From Candidatus Rifleibacteriota bacterium (GTDB lineage: Bacteria > Muiribacteriota > Ozemobacteria > Ozemobacterales > Ozemobacteraceae): 41,423 nucleotides of DNA. A model generated the notes under the pieces. It was not told where the DNA came from and did not search any database. It worked only from the letters and a program-made list of their open reading frames with translations. A program made the position numbers and the translations under genes. This document shows positions 1 through 7,543 of this stretch, in pieces (positions within the stretch are counted from its first letter, which is position 1; the number at the start of each line of letters is the position of its first letter). The stretch lies in contig JAAYVD010000011.1 of the NCBI GenBank assembly GCA_012517355.1, forward strand, positions 1-41,423, read 5' to 3'.

Positions 1-1
1 C

Positions 2-961
2 GGCCGCGCCGCTGCCGCCGCGAGCCCGGCTCCCGCCGCCACCCCTGCCACCAACGCTCCCGCCACCATGGAAGCCCCCGCTCCCGCCCCGGCCCCCGCC
101 GCCCGCCGGGTTCCCGCCGCGGCCGCCGCCCCCGCGGGGGTGCCCGAAGCCGTCCTGCCCGTCTTCTACCAGTGGACCGGCACGCACGGCCAGGCCCTGA
201 ACGACCGGCCCTTCTTCCTGATCCGCGACCTCGACACCCTGACCAAGTTCTATGCCAGGGTCCGCTTCGAAAGCTCCCTTCCCCACGTCGATTTCGACAA
301 GAGAATGATCTTCGTCGGGTTTCCGGGGCCGACCCTGTTCGACTTCCAGCCCCTCCGGATCGCCGGCTTCTTCCGCCGGAGGCAGCGCTACACCGTCCTG
401 CTCGATTTCGATCGCCGCCGCACCGGCGGGTTCTGGCGGAACCCCTTCGTGGTTGGCCTGTTGCCGGCCATTCCCGCCGCCGACGTGGACGTGATGAAGG
501 TGGGAAACCCGCTGAAGGGCGAGCCCACCCGCGTTCCCCTCTACACGATCTGGGAAATGTCCCGCCAGCGCAGCCTCCCCCTGACCCCCGCCCAGCCCTG
601 GCAGGCTCCGCAGAACCGGCCACCGCTGCCCACCTACGGGTTCGACCTGACGCCCAAGCCGCCCACCTACGACATCATCCTGGAAGCGCCAAAAATCACC
701 GTGACCAGCATCAACCGCACGGCCCGGCCCATCCCCAGGCCCGTGACCATCCCGACCCGGACGGTCGCCCCCGAGCCCCCGCCGGTGAAGACCCCGCCCG
801 CTGGAACCACCCAGCCCCGGCCGCCCGACACCCAGCCCAAGACCCCCCTTGGCCAGCCCCCGGTGACCGTGACCACGGCCGCCACGGCGACGGCCCCTGC
901 CGGCGGCACAGCCAGTTCGGGCGCCGACCCCTTCGGCGACGCCTTCAACCTCGACTTCTGA
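2..961 (+). CDS. Ala/Pro-rich protein, 5' end outside window
   Basis: The reading frame is open from the first bases of the window, so the gene very probably starts upstream; the first in-window ATG is at 68. The visible part has three zones. An Ala/Pro-rich N-terminal stretch comes first. A globular section of about 120 residues follows, with the pattern VDFDKRMIFVGF and later RRRTGGF. A Pro/Thr-rich tail ends in ADPFGDAFNLDF. The central pattern (acidic VDF-K, then a GG turn, then a VxxPxA strand) faintly resembles PrcB-type beta domains, but this is weak. Low-complexity Pro/Ala linkers are typical of exported or periplasm-spanning proteins; no signal peptide can be seen because the start is missing. 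The stop is 3 bases before the cobO ATG, so the two are probably cotranscribed. Function unknown. Confidence 0.7.
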   Translation, partial: GRAAAAASPAPAATPATNAPATMEAPAPAPAPAARRVPAAAAAPAGVPEAVLPVFYQWTGTHGQALNDRPFFLIRDLDTLTKFYARVRFESSLPHVDFDKRMIFVGFPGPTLFDFQPLRIAGFFRRRQRYTVLLDFDRRRTGGFWRNPFVVGLLPAIPAADVDVMKVGNPLKGEPTRVPLYTIWEMSRQRSLPLTPAQPWQAPQNRPPLPTYGFDLTPKPPTYDIILEAPKITVTSINRTARPIPRPVTIPTRTVAPEPPPVKTPPAGTTQPRPPDTQPKTPLGQPPVTVTTAATATAPAGGTASSGADPFGDAFNLDF

Positions 962-964
962 ACC

Positions 965-1489
965 ATGCGCCACGCCTACATCGGAGACGGGAAGGGGAAA
1001 TCGACCGCCGCGCTCGGGTTGTTGATCCGGGCGGTGGGGGCGGGCCTGCGGGCGGCCGCGATCTACTTCGACAAGGGGTGTTCCACCTACCGGCACCACG
1101 AGGTGACGGTGCTCGAGCGCCTCGGCGTGCCCGTCCACATCAAGGGGTGCGAGCGCATGAAGCCCGACGGCACCTTCCGGTTCGGAGTGACCCCCGACGA
1201 CCGGCGCGAGGCGCGGGAAGCCCTCGACCTGGCCCGCCGGCTCGGCCAGGCGGGGGAGGTCGACCTGCTGGTGCTCGACGAGATCCTCACCTGCGTGTCA
1301 GGAGACCTGGTGTCTGTCGAAGACCTCCAGGGGCTGCTGCGCGACGTTCCGGCCAGTGTCGAACTCGTCTGTACCGGCCGGTGCCGCGACGAGGGCTGGC
1401 TCGACGGGTTCGACCTCGTCTCCCGGGTGACGAAGGTCAGGCACTACTTCGACCGCGGCGTCGCCGCGCGACCCGGCATCGAGTACTGA
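965..1489 (+). CDS. cobO: Cob(I)yrinic acid a,c-diamide adenosyltransferase (CobO/BtuR type)
   Basis: This enzyme transfers the adenosyl group of ATP to reduced corrinoid, forming the Co-C bond of coenzyme B12, in the cytoplasm. The 174-residue length is normal for the CobA/CobO/BtuR family. The N-terminal P-loop reads GDGKGKSTAALG (about residues 7-18). The segment DLLVLDEI (about residues 98-105) is the Walker-B-like strand. The C-terminus carries the family hallmark ARPGIEY. The start at 965 lies 3 bases after the preceding stop, with no clear Shine-Dalgarno, suggesting translational coupling. No other cobalamin genes are in the window, so it may serve salvage or a distant cob cluster. Confidence 0.95.
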   Translation: MRHAYIGDGKGKSTAALGLLIRAVGAGLRAAAIYFDKGCSTYRHHEVTVLERLGVPVHIKGCERMKPDGTFRFGVTPDDRREAREALDLARRLGQAGEVDLLVLDEILTCVSGDLVSVEDLQGLLRDVPASVELVCTGRCRDEGWLDGFDLVSRVTKVRHYFDRGVAARPGIEY

Positions 1490-1593
1490 GGCCCGCTTCC
1501 CGGCAGGGCGCGTGTCCGGCGGGCCTTTGCCCCCGGGCCCGGGCAGCTGTTTGCCGCATGGCCCGGATGGCGGGCAAGCCGCCCGAAGGAAAA

Positions 1594-1613
1594 CCGCCGC
1601 CCGGAGGCGGCGG
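1594..1613 (-). terminator. Rho-independent terminator of the beta-helix gene
   Basis: An 8-bp perfect GC stem (CCGCCGCC/GGCGGCGG, loop CGGA) lies 34 bases past the stop of the minus-strand gene 1648-2352. On the minus strand it is followed by TTTTCC, so it most likely ends that transcript. It could also weakly serve cobO from the other side. Confidence 0.65.
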
Positions 1614-1647
1614 GGGTTCCCTTCGGGGGATGACGGGGAGGCGGAGG

Positions 1648-2352
1648 TTACTCCACGCGGCCGGTTTTGATCTGCTGGATCAGCTTGATGATGGTGCTGG
1701 CGGTGTGGTAGCCGCTGACGGTGGCATTGGGATACACGCGGCAGTTGGGCCCCATCAGGGTTCCGGGGTTGGTGACGCTGTTGCAACCGAGCATGCAGTT
1801 GTCGCCGAGGATGGCCCCGAACTTCTTGATGCCCGTCTTGTAGGTGGTGCCGGCGGCGTGCACCTTGACCTCGCTGACGTCGTTCTTCAGGTTCGACAGC
1901 TTGGTGCCGGCGCCGAGGTTGACCTTGGTGCCGAGGATGGAATCACCGACGTAGTTGAAATGCGGGGCCTTGGCGCCCGGCAGCAGCACCGACCGGATGA
2001 CCTCGCTGGCGTGGCCGATGATCGCTCCGTCGCCGGCGATGACGTGGCCGCGGATGTAGGCCCCGTGGCGCACCTCGACGTTGCTCCCCAGGATGGTGGG
2101 GCCGATGATCATGGCCCCCGCCTGCACCTTGCTGTTGCGGCCGATGAAGATGTCCTCGCCCTTCAGGATGGCCCCTTCCTCGACGACACCCTGGATCTGC
2201 GGCTTGACCCGCTGGGCGACGAACCCGCCCTGGATGCGGCGGATGACGTCCCAGATGAAGACGAGGTCGTCGAACCCCTTGAGCTTCTTCTCGAACAGTT
2301 CGGGGAAGGGGAGCCCCTCGAGGGACTTGAAGAAATCGGCGAATTCGAACAT
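1648..2352 (-). CDS. Left-handed beta-helix acetyltransferase-like protein (GlmU C-terminal type)
   Basis: A 234-residue protein dominated by hexapeptide repeats of the left-handed beta-helix fold. The segment HASEVIRSVLLPGAKAPHFN, followed by YVGDSILG and VNLGAGTKLSN, closely parallels the acetyltransferase half of GlmU. The Lys, His, Tyr and Asn of that active-site region are present. The Tyr of GlmU's CNYDG motif is Leu here, and the entire N-terminal uridylyltransferase domain is absent. It probably acyl-transfers onto a nucleotide sugar or related substrate; the exact substrate cannot be read. The ATG at 2352 is chosen because GGGAGG lies 7 bases upstream and a promoter (2386-2414) starts transcription just before it. 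A longer in-frame ORF to 2682 would run through that promoter. Confidence 0.85.
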   Translation of the reverse strand: MFEFADFFKSLEGLPFPELFEKKLKGFDDLVFIWDVIRRIQGGFVAQRVKPQIQGVVEEGAILKGEDIFIGRNSKVQAGAMIIGPTILGSNVEVRHGAYIRGHVIAGDGAIIGHASEVIRSVLLPGAKAPHFNYVGDSILGTKVNLGAGTKLSNLKNDVSEVKVHAAGTTYKTGIKKFGAILGDNCMLGCNSVTNPGTLMGPNCRVYPNATVSGYHTASTIIKLIQQIKTGRVE

Positions 2353-2385
2353 CGGTCGGCCTCCCGGCACGGGGAATTTGCGCCC

Positions 2386-2414
2386 ATGATACCTCGGGGC
2401 GACAGGGCAGACAA
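2386..2414 (-). promoter_or_regulatory. Sigma-70-like promoter for the beta-helix gene
   Basis: On the minus strand TTGTCT (2414-2409), a 17-bp spacer and TATCAT (2391-2386). The expected start near 2379 gives a leader of about 27 bases before the GGGAGG site and ATG at 2352. The dispersed repeat at 2442-2559 lies just upstream of the -35. Confidence 0.65.
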
Positions 2415-2441
2415 GCCTCCCCACCACGGACCAGGAATTCC

Positions 2442-2559
2442 CACGCATCCTTCCGAAGCTTTTCTGATGAACAGGGATTTCCGCGGGTACCGGCCCCATC
2501 AACAAGTCAGACCGGAGTTGCCCGGAAAACGCCTCCAGAGCCCATCGTGAGAATGGCTG
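2442..2559. repeat. Dispersed intergenic repeat, copy 1
   Basis: About 118 bases align with 29101-29220 in the same orientation. Shared blocks include CACGCATC, GCTTTTCTGATGAACAGGGA, CCCCATC, AAGTCAGACCGGA and GTGAGA near the end. Both copies sit upstream of the -35 of a minus-strand promoter. No long ORF or obvious terminal inverted repeats are seen. This could be a regulatory element or the remnant of a small mobile repeat. Confidence 0.7.
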
Positions 2560-2618
2560 GCCCCGGACAGGCGGAAGGGCAAACGGACGGGCAAACGGAC
2601 GGCCCCGCGGCCAGCCCG

Positions 2619-3419
2619 TCAGCGGGATGGGGGTCCGGCGGAGGGGCGGCGGCCGGAGGGGCCGCGGTGGGGCAGGCCCCACTCGGTGACGCCCTGCATC
2701 GCCGCCTCGTCCAGGACCGGCCCCTCAACGCACAGGCGCAGGCCGGAGCCGTCGAGGCAGCATTGGCCGCACAGGCCGATGCCGCACTTCATGTAGCGCT
2801 CGAACGAGAGTTCGGCCCGCCAACCCGCCCGTCGGGCGGCTTCCCGCAACGCCAGCAGCATCGGCTCGGGACCGGCCCCGCAGACGACCGCGGCGGGGCC
2901 GGAGGCCAGAGCGGTGGCCAGCCCGACCGTGACCGGGCCGGCGGTTCCGGCCGACCCGTCGTCGGTGAAGATCCGCACCCGGGGATCCCGCTGGAGATAG
3001 GCCTCGAACGGCAGGTCTGCGGCCTGCCTGGCTCCAGCCAGCCAGGAGAACGGCAGCCCGGCTTCGTCGAGCCGTTGGGCCAGGAAGCGCAGCGGGGCGT
3101 TGCCGATTCCCCCTCCCACCAGCACTGCTCCGCCGGTCAGGGAAAAGCCGCGGCCGAAGGGGCCGCGCAGGCCGACCCGGTCGCCGGGTCGTGCCTCCAG
3201 CAGGCGGCGGGTGAACGGCCCGACCGCCTTGACCGTGATCTCGAGCGCGTGAGGCCGGCGGCCTGACAGGGCAAACGGCTTCTCGTCGACGCCGGGCAGC
3301 CAGACGGTGACGAACTGGCCGGGTTCCGCTTCGAGGACAGGGGGCAGCAGAAAACTCTTGAGGCCCGCGTGGTGCGCGATGACCTCGAGGATCGGCACGG
3401 TCTGCATGGTGTCAGCCAT
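2619..3419 (-). CDS. pyrK: Dihydroorotate dehydrogenase electron-transfer subunit PyrK
   Basis: PyrK carries FAD and a [2Fe-2S] cluster and passes electrons from the PyrD subunit (class 1B) to NAD+. The 266-residue protein has the ferredoxin-reductase layout. An FAD domain includes ALSGRRP and GPFGRGF. A nucleotide domain begins at VLVGGGIGNAPLRFLA. The C-terminal cluster motif is CGIGLCGQC followed by LRLCVEGPV, giving the four cysteine ligands. The start at 3419 has AGGAGA 6 bases upstream; a second in-frame Met at 3407 is possible. It is the last gene of the pyr operon and is separated from pyrD by about 158 bases, in contrast to the overlapping CDSs upstream. The tail after the cluster is a 25-residue Pro/Arg/Ser-rich extension. 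Confidence 0.95.
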   Translation of the reverse strand: MADTMQTVPILEVIAHHAGLKSFLLPPVLEAEPGQFVTVWLPGVDEKPFALSGRRPHALEITVKAVGPFTRRLLEARPGDRVGLRGPFGRGFSLTGGAVLVGGGIGNAPLRFLAQRLDEAGLPFSWLAGARQAADLPFEAYLQRDPRVRIFTDDGSAGTAGPVTVGLATALASGPAAVVCGAGPEPMLLALREAARRAGWRAELSFERYMKCGIGLCGQCCLDGSGLRLCVEGPVLDEAAMQGVTEWGLPHRGPSGRRPSAGPPSR

Positions 3420-3577
3420 GGAAAGTCTCCTGGGAAAGGCGAGGCCGGTGGGGGCGGGCGGGCCTTCGCCGGGAAGCGGGGCGCGGGTGGCCCGGCCGGC
3501 CCGGGCGGAATGGCCACTCATGGACAGGGGCCGCCCGCCGAAGGAGGAGGGCCTGCCAGGCGGGGACGGGGTGATGG

Positions 3578-4570
3578 TCAGCCATGGGCGGCCCCCCGCA
3601 GCGCGTCGAGCGAGGGCAGTCCCCCGTGGGCCAGCCGGTCGGCAAGGAAGGCGTTGGTGGCGGCGAACAGCTCGAGGCCCCCCGTGTAGATGCCGGTGCC
3701 GATGCCCACCGCCGTGGCTCCCGCCAGGATCAGCTGCAGGGCATCCTCGGGGCGGGTGACCCCGCCGGTGCCGATGATGGGGATGGTCACTGCCTGGAAG
3801 AGGTCCCAGACGGCACGCACCGCGAGCGGCAGGATGGCCGCCCCCGACAGGCCGCCCACCTGGTTGGCCAGGATGGGCCGCCGGACGTCGATGTCGATCA
3901 GCATGCCGGGGCCCACCGAGTTGATGGCGGTGAGCGCGTCGGCGCCGGCGTCCTGGCAGGCCCGCCCCACGTGGGCGAGCGAGGGGCACTGCAGCGAGAG
4001 CTTGACGGCGACGGGGATTCCCCGCGCCCGTGCCTTCACGGCGGCGGTGATGCGGCCGCAGGCGTCGGCATCGGCGGCGAAGGGCTGGCCGAACTCGGAG
4101 GCGACGTTGGGGCAGGACACGTTGACCTCGAGCAGGGCGGGCGTGACCCGCTCCAGCAGACGGCCGGCGGCTTCCGCGAAGCCGGCCTCATTCTTGGCGA
4201 AGATCGAGGCGATGAGGGGAACGGGCGTCCGGGCCTGGAAGGCGGCGATCTCGGCGGCCATCTCGTCCAGGCCGGGGTTGGCCAGGCCGACCGCGTTGAG
4301 CAGGCCGTGCGCGAACGGCAGGATGGCGGGGCAGGGGTGCCCCTGGCGCTCCTCGAGGCCGCAGGACTTGGTGGTGACGGCCCCCGCCCCGGCGGCGGCG
4401 ACGCGCTCGAGGCTCGAGGCCGACAGGCCCATCACGCCCGAGGCCAGCACCAGCGGCGAGGCCAACGTGACCCCGGCCAGCCGCACCGCCAGGGATGGGG
4501 GTGTGGGAGGTCCAGTGACACGGTCGCCCGCAGCGGCCCGGTGCCGGTCCGTCGACAGATGAGGGCTCAT
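3578..4570 (-). CDS. pyrD: Dihydroorotate dehydrogenase, class 1B catalytic subunit PyrD
   Basis: This enzyme oxidises dihydroorotate to orotate, the fourth step of UMP synthesis, with FMN in a TIM barrel. The family motifs are in order: SPLVLASGV near the N-terminus, TTKSCGLEERQGHP, LNAVGLANPGLD, the active-site loop VNVSCPN with the class 1 catalytic Cys, VKLSLQCPS, and the FMN phosphate site PIIGTGGVTRPEDALQLILAGATAVGIGTG. Pairing with pyrK downstream fixes the class as 1B. The ATG overlaps the pyrF stop as ATGA (4567-4570), so translation is coupled; the first ~25 residues are not conserved-looking. Membrane anchoring is not expected, unlike class 2. Confidence 0.96.
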   Translation of the reverse strand: MSPHLSTDRHRAAAGDRVTGPPTPPSLAVRLAGVTLASPLVLASGVMGLSASSLERVAAAGAGAVTTKSCGLEERQGHPCPAILPFAHGLLNAVGLANPGLDEMAAEIAAFQARTPVPLIASIFAKNEAGFAEAAGRLLERVTPALLEVNVSCPNVASEFGQPFAADADACGRITAAVKARARGIPVAVKLSLQCPSLAHVGRACQDAGADALTAINSVGPGMLIDIDVRRPILANQVGGLSGAAILPLAVRAVWDLFQAVTIPIIGTGGVTRPEDALQLILAGATAVGIGTGIYTGGLELFAATNAFLADRLAHGGLPSLDALRGAAHG

Positions 4571-5268
4571 GGCCCGGCCCGCACGCGGCGGTCGGCGTCG
4601 GCCAGCCAGGCGGCGGGGTCGGCCGCCTTCAGGAGGCTGCGGCCGACGATCAGGTAATGCCGGCGCACGAACGGGAAGGCCTGCGGGTCGCCGCCCTGGG
4701 CGCCGAAGCCGGGGGAGTAGAACTCGGCGTCGGGCCCGGCCGGGTGGCGTTCGAGCAGCTGCTGAACCAGCGCCGGCTTGGTGAGGGGGACGACAAAGGC
4801 CCCGACCCCCTGTGCCTGTGCCAACCGGAAGACCTGTTCGGGGAAGGCGTCTGCCAGGAAGCCCCCTTCCGCCTGCAGGAAGGCCGGGTGGGTCATCAGG
4901 GTGCCGACGATGACCTTGAGCCGTTCCTGGCGAAGGGCCGCGATCCAGGCTTCGAGGGTGGCCGGGCCCGCCTGGCCGAACAGGATGGCCTCGTCGATGC
5001 CGGCCAGCTTCAGGGTGCGGGCGAACAGCGCCCCGGTTTCGGGGATGTCGGTGCCGGCCTTCTGGTGGTCGTAGATGACCGGCCGGTCCGAATGCCGGCG
5101 GATCATCTCCACGACCGCGGGCAGGCCGTGGGCGAGGCCGAGACCGAAACCGACCTTGAACCCGTAGAGGCGCTCGTGGCCGGCGACGGCGGCGACCACG
5201 CGTTCCGCCTCCTGCAGGTCGAGGCAGTCGAGGGCGGGGATCCAGCGGAAATCCTTGGCGGGTGGCAT
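4567..5268 (-). CDS. pyrF: Orotidine 5'-phosphate decarboxylase
   Basis: PyrF decarboxylates OMP to UMP. The 233-residue TIM-barrel protein starts with the substrate strand IPALDC. It has GFKVGFGLGLAHGL, then the catalytic DxK-type loop written here as YDHQKAGTDIP, in which Asp, Lys and the second Asp of the catalytic tetrad are all present. VGTLMTHPA and YSPGFGAQGGDP form the phosphate-binding end, and IVGRSLLKAADP closes the barrel. The DHQKAGTDIP spelling differs from the common bacterial DxKxxDIP form. Its start overlaps the pyrE stop by one base (TGATG) and its stop overlaps the pyrD start, so it sits in a tightly coupled operon. Confidence 0.94.
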   Translation of the reverse strand: MPPAKDFRWIPALDCLDLQEAERVVAAVAGHERLYGFKVGFGLGLAHGLPAVVEMIRRHSDRPVIYDHQKAGTDIPETGALFARTLKLAGIDEAILFGQAGPATLEAWIAALRQERLKVIVGTLMTHPAFLQAEGGFLADAFPEQVFRLAQAQGVGAFVVPLTKPALVQQLLERHPAGPDAEFYSPGFGAQGGDPQAFPFVRRHYLIVGRSLLKAADPAAWLADADRRVRAGP

Positions 5269-5879
5269 CAGGCGTTCTCCCAGAAATCCTGGATGATGCG
5301 CCAGCGGGAATCGCCGGCGGCGCGGAGGTGGGCGGCCAGGTCGGGCACCGTGGTCAGGGCGGCGACCGGCAGCGGGCTGGCCGTGCGGCGGGTGGTGCGG
5401 TCGACGACGACGAGCACGTCGGCCCTCGTCACGCCGAAGGCGGCGCGCAGGCCGTCGATGGCGTCGAGCTTGGTGCGGCCCGAGGTCAGCACGTCGTCGA
5501 TGATGACGAGGTGGTCGTCGGGGGTCGGCCGGCGGCCGATGAAGTTTCCCGTCTCGCCGTGGGTCTTGGCCTCCTTGCGGTCGTAGAGCACGCCCAGGTC
5601 GCGGCCGGCGCGGTGCCAGGCGGCGACGGCGGCCGCCGTGGCAAGGGAGATGCCCTTGTAGGCAGGTCCGAACAACAGGGTGGCGGCGGGAAAGCGCTGC
5701 GCGAGAGCGTCGGCGAGATGGCCGCCGAGGAAGACCAGGTCGCGGCCGTGTTTGACCTCGCCCAGGTCGATGAAGAACGGCGAGGTCCCCCCCGACTTGA
5801 GGGTGAACTCGCCGAACTTCAGGGCGCCGGTCCGCACCAGGAAGGGAATGATCGGTTCGAGGTCAGGGGCGGTCGTCAT
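5268..5879 (-). CDS. pyrE: Orotate phosphoribosyltransferase
   Basis: PyrE joins orotate to PRPP to make OMP. The 203-residue protein begins ALKFGEFTLKSGGTSPFFID, typical of the family N-terminus. It has LLFGPAYKGISLA and the flexible-loop region RKEAKTHGE. The PRPP-binding motif is VIIDDVLTSGRTK. The ATG at 5879 lies inside the last codons of pyrC (pyrC stop at 5863-5865), giving a 17-base overlap. A longer frame extending to 6077 is just antisense-like sequence within pyrC and is not used. Confidence 0.95.
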   Translation of the reverse strand: MTTAPDLEPIIPFLVRTGALKFGEFTLKSGGTSPFFIDLGEVKHGRDLVFLGGHLADALAQRFPAATLLFGPAYKGISLATAAAVAAWHRAGRDLGVLYDRKEAKTHGETGNFIGRRPTPDDHLVIIDDVLTSGRTKLDAIDGLRAAFGVTRADVLVVVDRTTRRTASPLPVAALTTVPDLAAHLRAAGDSRWRIIQDFWENA

Positions 5880-7488
5880 ACAGGTCCTTTCCGGGCGGGG
5901 ATGCCTGCACCTCTCCGTGCAGGAGGGCGGGGTGGCCGCCGACGAAGACGGCATCGACCACCCAGGGGAAGGCGAGGCCGGCATAGGGGTTGTACCCGGC
6001 CCGCGTGACGATGGTGGGGTGGGGGAGTTTGCCGGGCCGGGCGCACCGGATGACGGTGAGGTCGGCGGGGACCCCATCGGTCAGCACGCCTCGGCCGGCC
6101 AGCCCGTAGGCTTCGGCCGCGCCCCCGGCGCCGAGGCGGGCCGCCTGCGCCCAGGTCACCACCCCGTCCTCGACCAGCCGGCCGAGCAGGGGCAGGAACC
6201 ACTCGACGCCCGGCATCCCCGAAGGAGCCGCTTCGCCCGCCTTGGCCGCGGGTGGGTGGGGCGCGTGGTCGGTGGCGAGGAAGTCGATGGTGCCGTCGCG
6301 CAGGGCCTCGCGCAGGGCGGCGCGGTCCGCTTCCTCGCGCAGCGGTGGGTTCACCTGGAGCCGGGGTCCGACCCGCCGCTGGTCGGCGGCGGTGAAGAAC
6401 AGGTAGTGGAAGCAGGCCTCCGCCCACAGGTCCCGGCCGGCGGCCTTCAGGCGCCGGATCCAGGCGAGTTCCTCGCGGGTCGAGACGTGCAGCAGGATCA
6501 CGCGCGGCTCCCGGCCGCTCTCCCGCCGGGCCGCATCCAGAGCGGCCTCGATCCTGGCGAGGGCGCTGACGATTCCCTCGCGCGGTCGGGCCAGGGCGTG
6601 GGGAAGAGGCTCGCCCGCCGGCCGCGCGGGAAACGCGGTCTCGTCCTCGGCATGGATGGCCACGCGCGGGAAGGTCGCGAACAGGCGCGCCAGCTGCTCG
6701 ACGTCGGTGACCGCGGGGCAGGCACCTGAACGGGCCAGGAAGATCTTCCCCGCGGCGATGCCACAAACCGGTCGGCCGGTCGGCCTTCCCGCCGGTCGGC
6801 CTCCCGGGCCTGCGGCTGGCGATGTTCCCGAGTGGGCCACCCGGATCTCCCCGGCGGCGATGCCACCAACCGGTTGGTCGGTTGGCGTTCTCGCGGGGAA
6901 GGCTTTTGAGCCCGCCAAAAAGATCTTGTTGGCCGCGACGTCGGAAGCCGGCCAGTGGGCCAGCGTTTCCGCGGAACCGCCTTCCGACCCGGCCAGGGAA
7001 CCTGTATCGGCCGGGATGCCCGCGCCCCGCGGGTCGGCCGGTTGGCCGGACAGGCCCATCCCGCACCCGTTCTCAGGCCCACCGGAAGATTCCCACCGGC
7101 CCGGGGTGGCCGCGAACAGGCCCCAGTTGGTGCGGCACAACCGCCGGAACAAGGCCTTCTTGGCCGCCAGCCGCGCCGGGGTCGAGGTGGGCGGCCGCGT
7201 GTTGGGCATTTCGAGGACGGCGGTCACCCCGCCGACGACCGCGGCCCGGCTGCCGTTGGCCACCCCTTCGACCCGGGCCCCGCCCGGCTGCCGGAAGTGC
7301 ACGTGCGGGTCGATCAGCCCGGGCAGGATCAGCCGGTCCCGCCCATCGATGACCAGGCCGTCGCCGGGCAACCGCGAGACCCCGCGATGAAGGTGGATCC
7401 TCCCTTCGGCAAGGAGGATGGCCCCTTCGCGGATCGCGCCTCTGGCGTCGATCCAGCGAGCATCGTGGATCCTGACCGGACCGCCCAT
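5863..7488 (-). CDS. pyrC: Dihydroorotase with an internal repeat-bearing insertion
   Basis: PyrC cyclises carbamoyl-aspartate to dihydroorotate using a metal centre. Amidohydrolase landmarks are clear: DPHVHFRQPG (metal ligands His62 and His64), VLEMPNTRPP, NWGLFA, AIHAEDE (His279), LLHVSTREE, VNPPLREEADR and FLATDHAPH. At 541 residues it is about 110 longer than usual. The extra length lies between NWGLFAAT (about 127) and TDVEQLARLF (about 261). This segment is low-complexity and holds three copies of a 16-residue unit like AAGKIFLARSGACPA (residues 184-199, 210-225, 244-259), each resembling the normal GIKIFLGSSTG strand. The ATG at 7488 is chosen because the promoter at 7515-7543 would initiate just upstream. 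It is the first gene of the pyr operon. Confidence 0.92.
   Translation of the reverse strand: MGGPVRIHDARWIDARGAIREGAILLAEGRIHLHRGVSRLPGDGLVIDGRDRLILPGLIDPHVHFRQPGGARVEGVANGSRAAVVGGVTAVLEMPNTRPPTSTPARLAAKKALFRRLCRTNWGLFAATPGRWESSGGPENGCGMGLSGQPADPRGAGIPADTGSLAGSEGGSAETLAHWPASDVAANKIFLAGSKAFPARTPTDQPVGGIAAGEIRVAHSGTSPAAGPGGRPAGRPTGRPVCGIAAGKIFLARSGACPAVTDVEQLARLFATFPRVAIHAEDETAFPARPAGEPLPHALARPREGIVSALARIEAALDAARRESGREPRVILLHVSTREELAWIRRLKAAGRDLWAEACFHYLFFTAADQRRVGPRLQVNPPLREEADRAALREALRDGTIDFLATDHAPHPPAAKAGEAAPSGMPGVEWFLPLLGRLVEDGVVTWAQAARLGAGGAAEAYGLAGRGVLTDGVPADLTVIRCARPGKLPHPTIVTRAGYNPYAGLAFPWVVDAVFVGGHPALLHGEVQASPPGKDLYDDRP
6712..6939 (-). repeat. Threefold internal repeat inside pyrC
   Basis: Three related in-frame units at 6892-6939, 6814-6861 and 6712-6759 encode variants of AA(N/G)(K/E)I(F/R)(L/V)A-S-A-PA. 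The intervals between them are rich in GGTCGGCCGGTCGG-type sequence coding for Pro/Gly/Arg/Thr. It looks like tandem duplication of the dihydroorotase KIFLGSS strand with low-complexity spacers. Confidence 0.75.
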
Positions 7489-7514
7489 GCCACCCCCCGC
7501 CGGAAGTCGCGCGG

Positions 7515-7543
7515 ATGGTAGCACGGGGCCCCCGGCGGGTCAA
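7515..7543 (-). promoter_or_regulatory. Promoter of the pyr operon
   Basis: On the minus strand TTGACC (7543-7538), a 17-bp spacer and TACCAT (7520-7515). The transcription start near 7508 leaves only about 20 bases before the pyrC ATG, containing a G-rich ribosome site. That leader is too short for a PyrR-type attenuator or a pyrimidine riboswitch, so any control would act at initiation. Confidence 0.7.

Noticed and set aside
172-2550. Plus-strand frame of 792 codons spanning cobO and the beta-helix gene
   Set aside because: It overlaps three genes with recognisable motifs in other frames and has no coherent domain.
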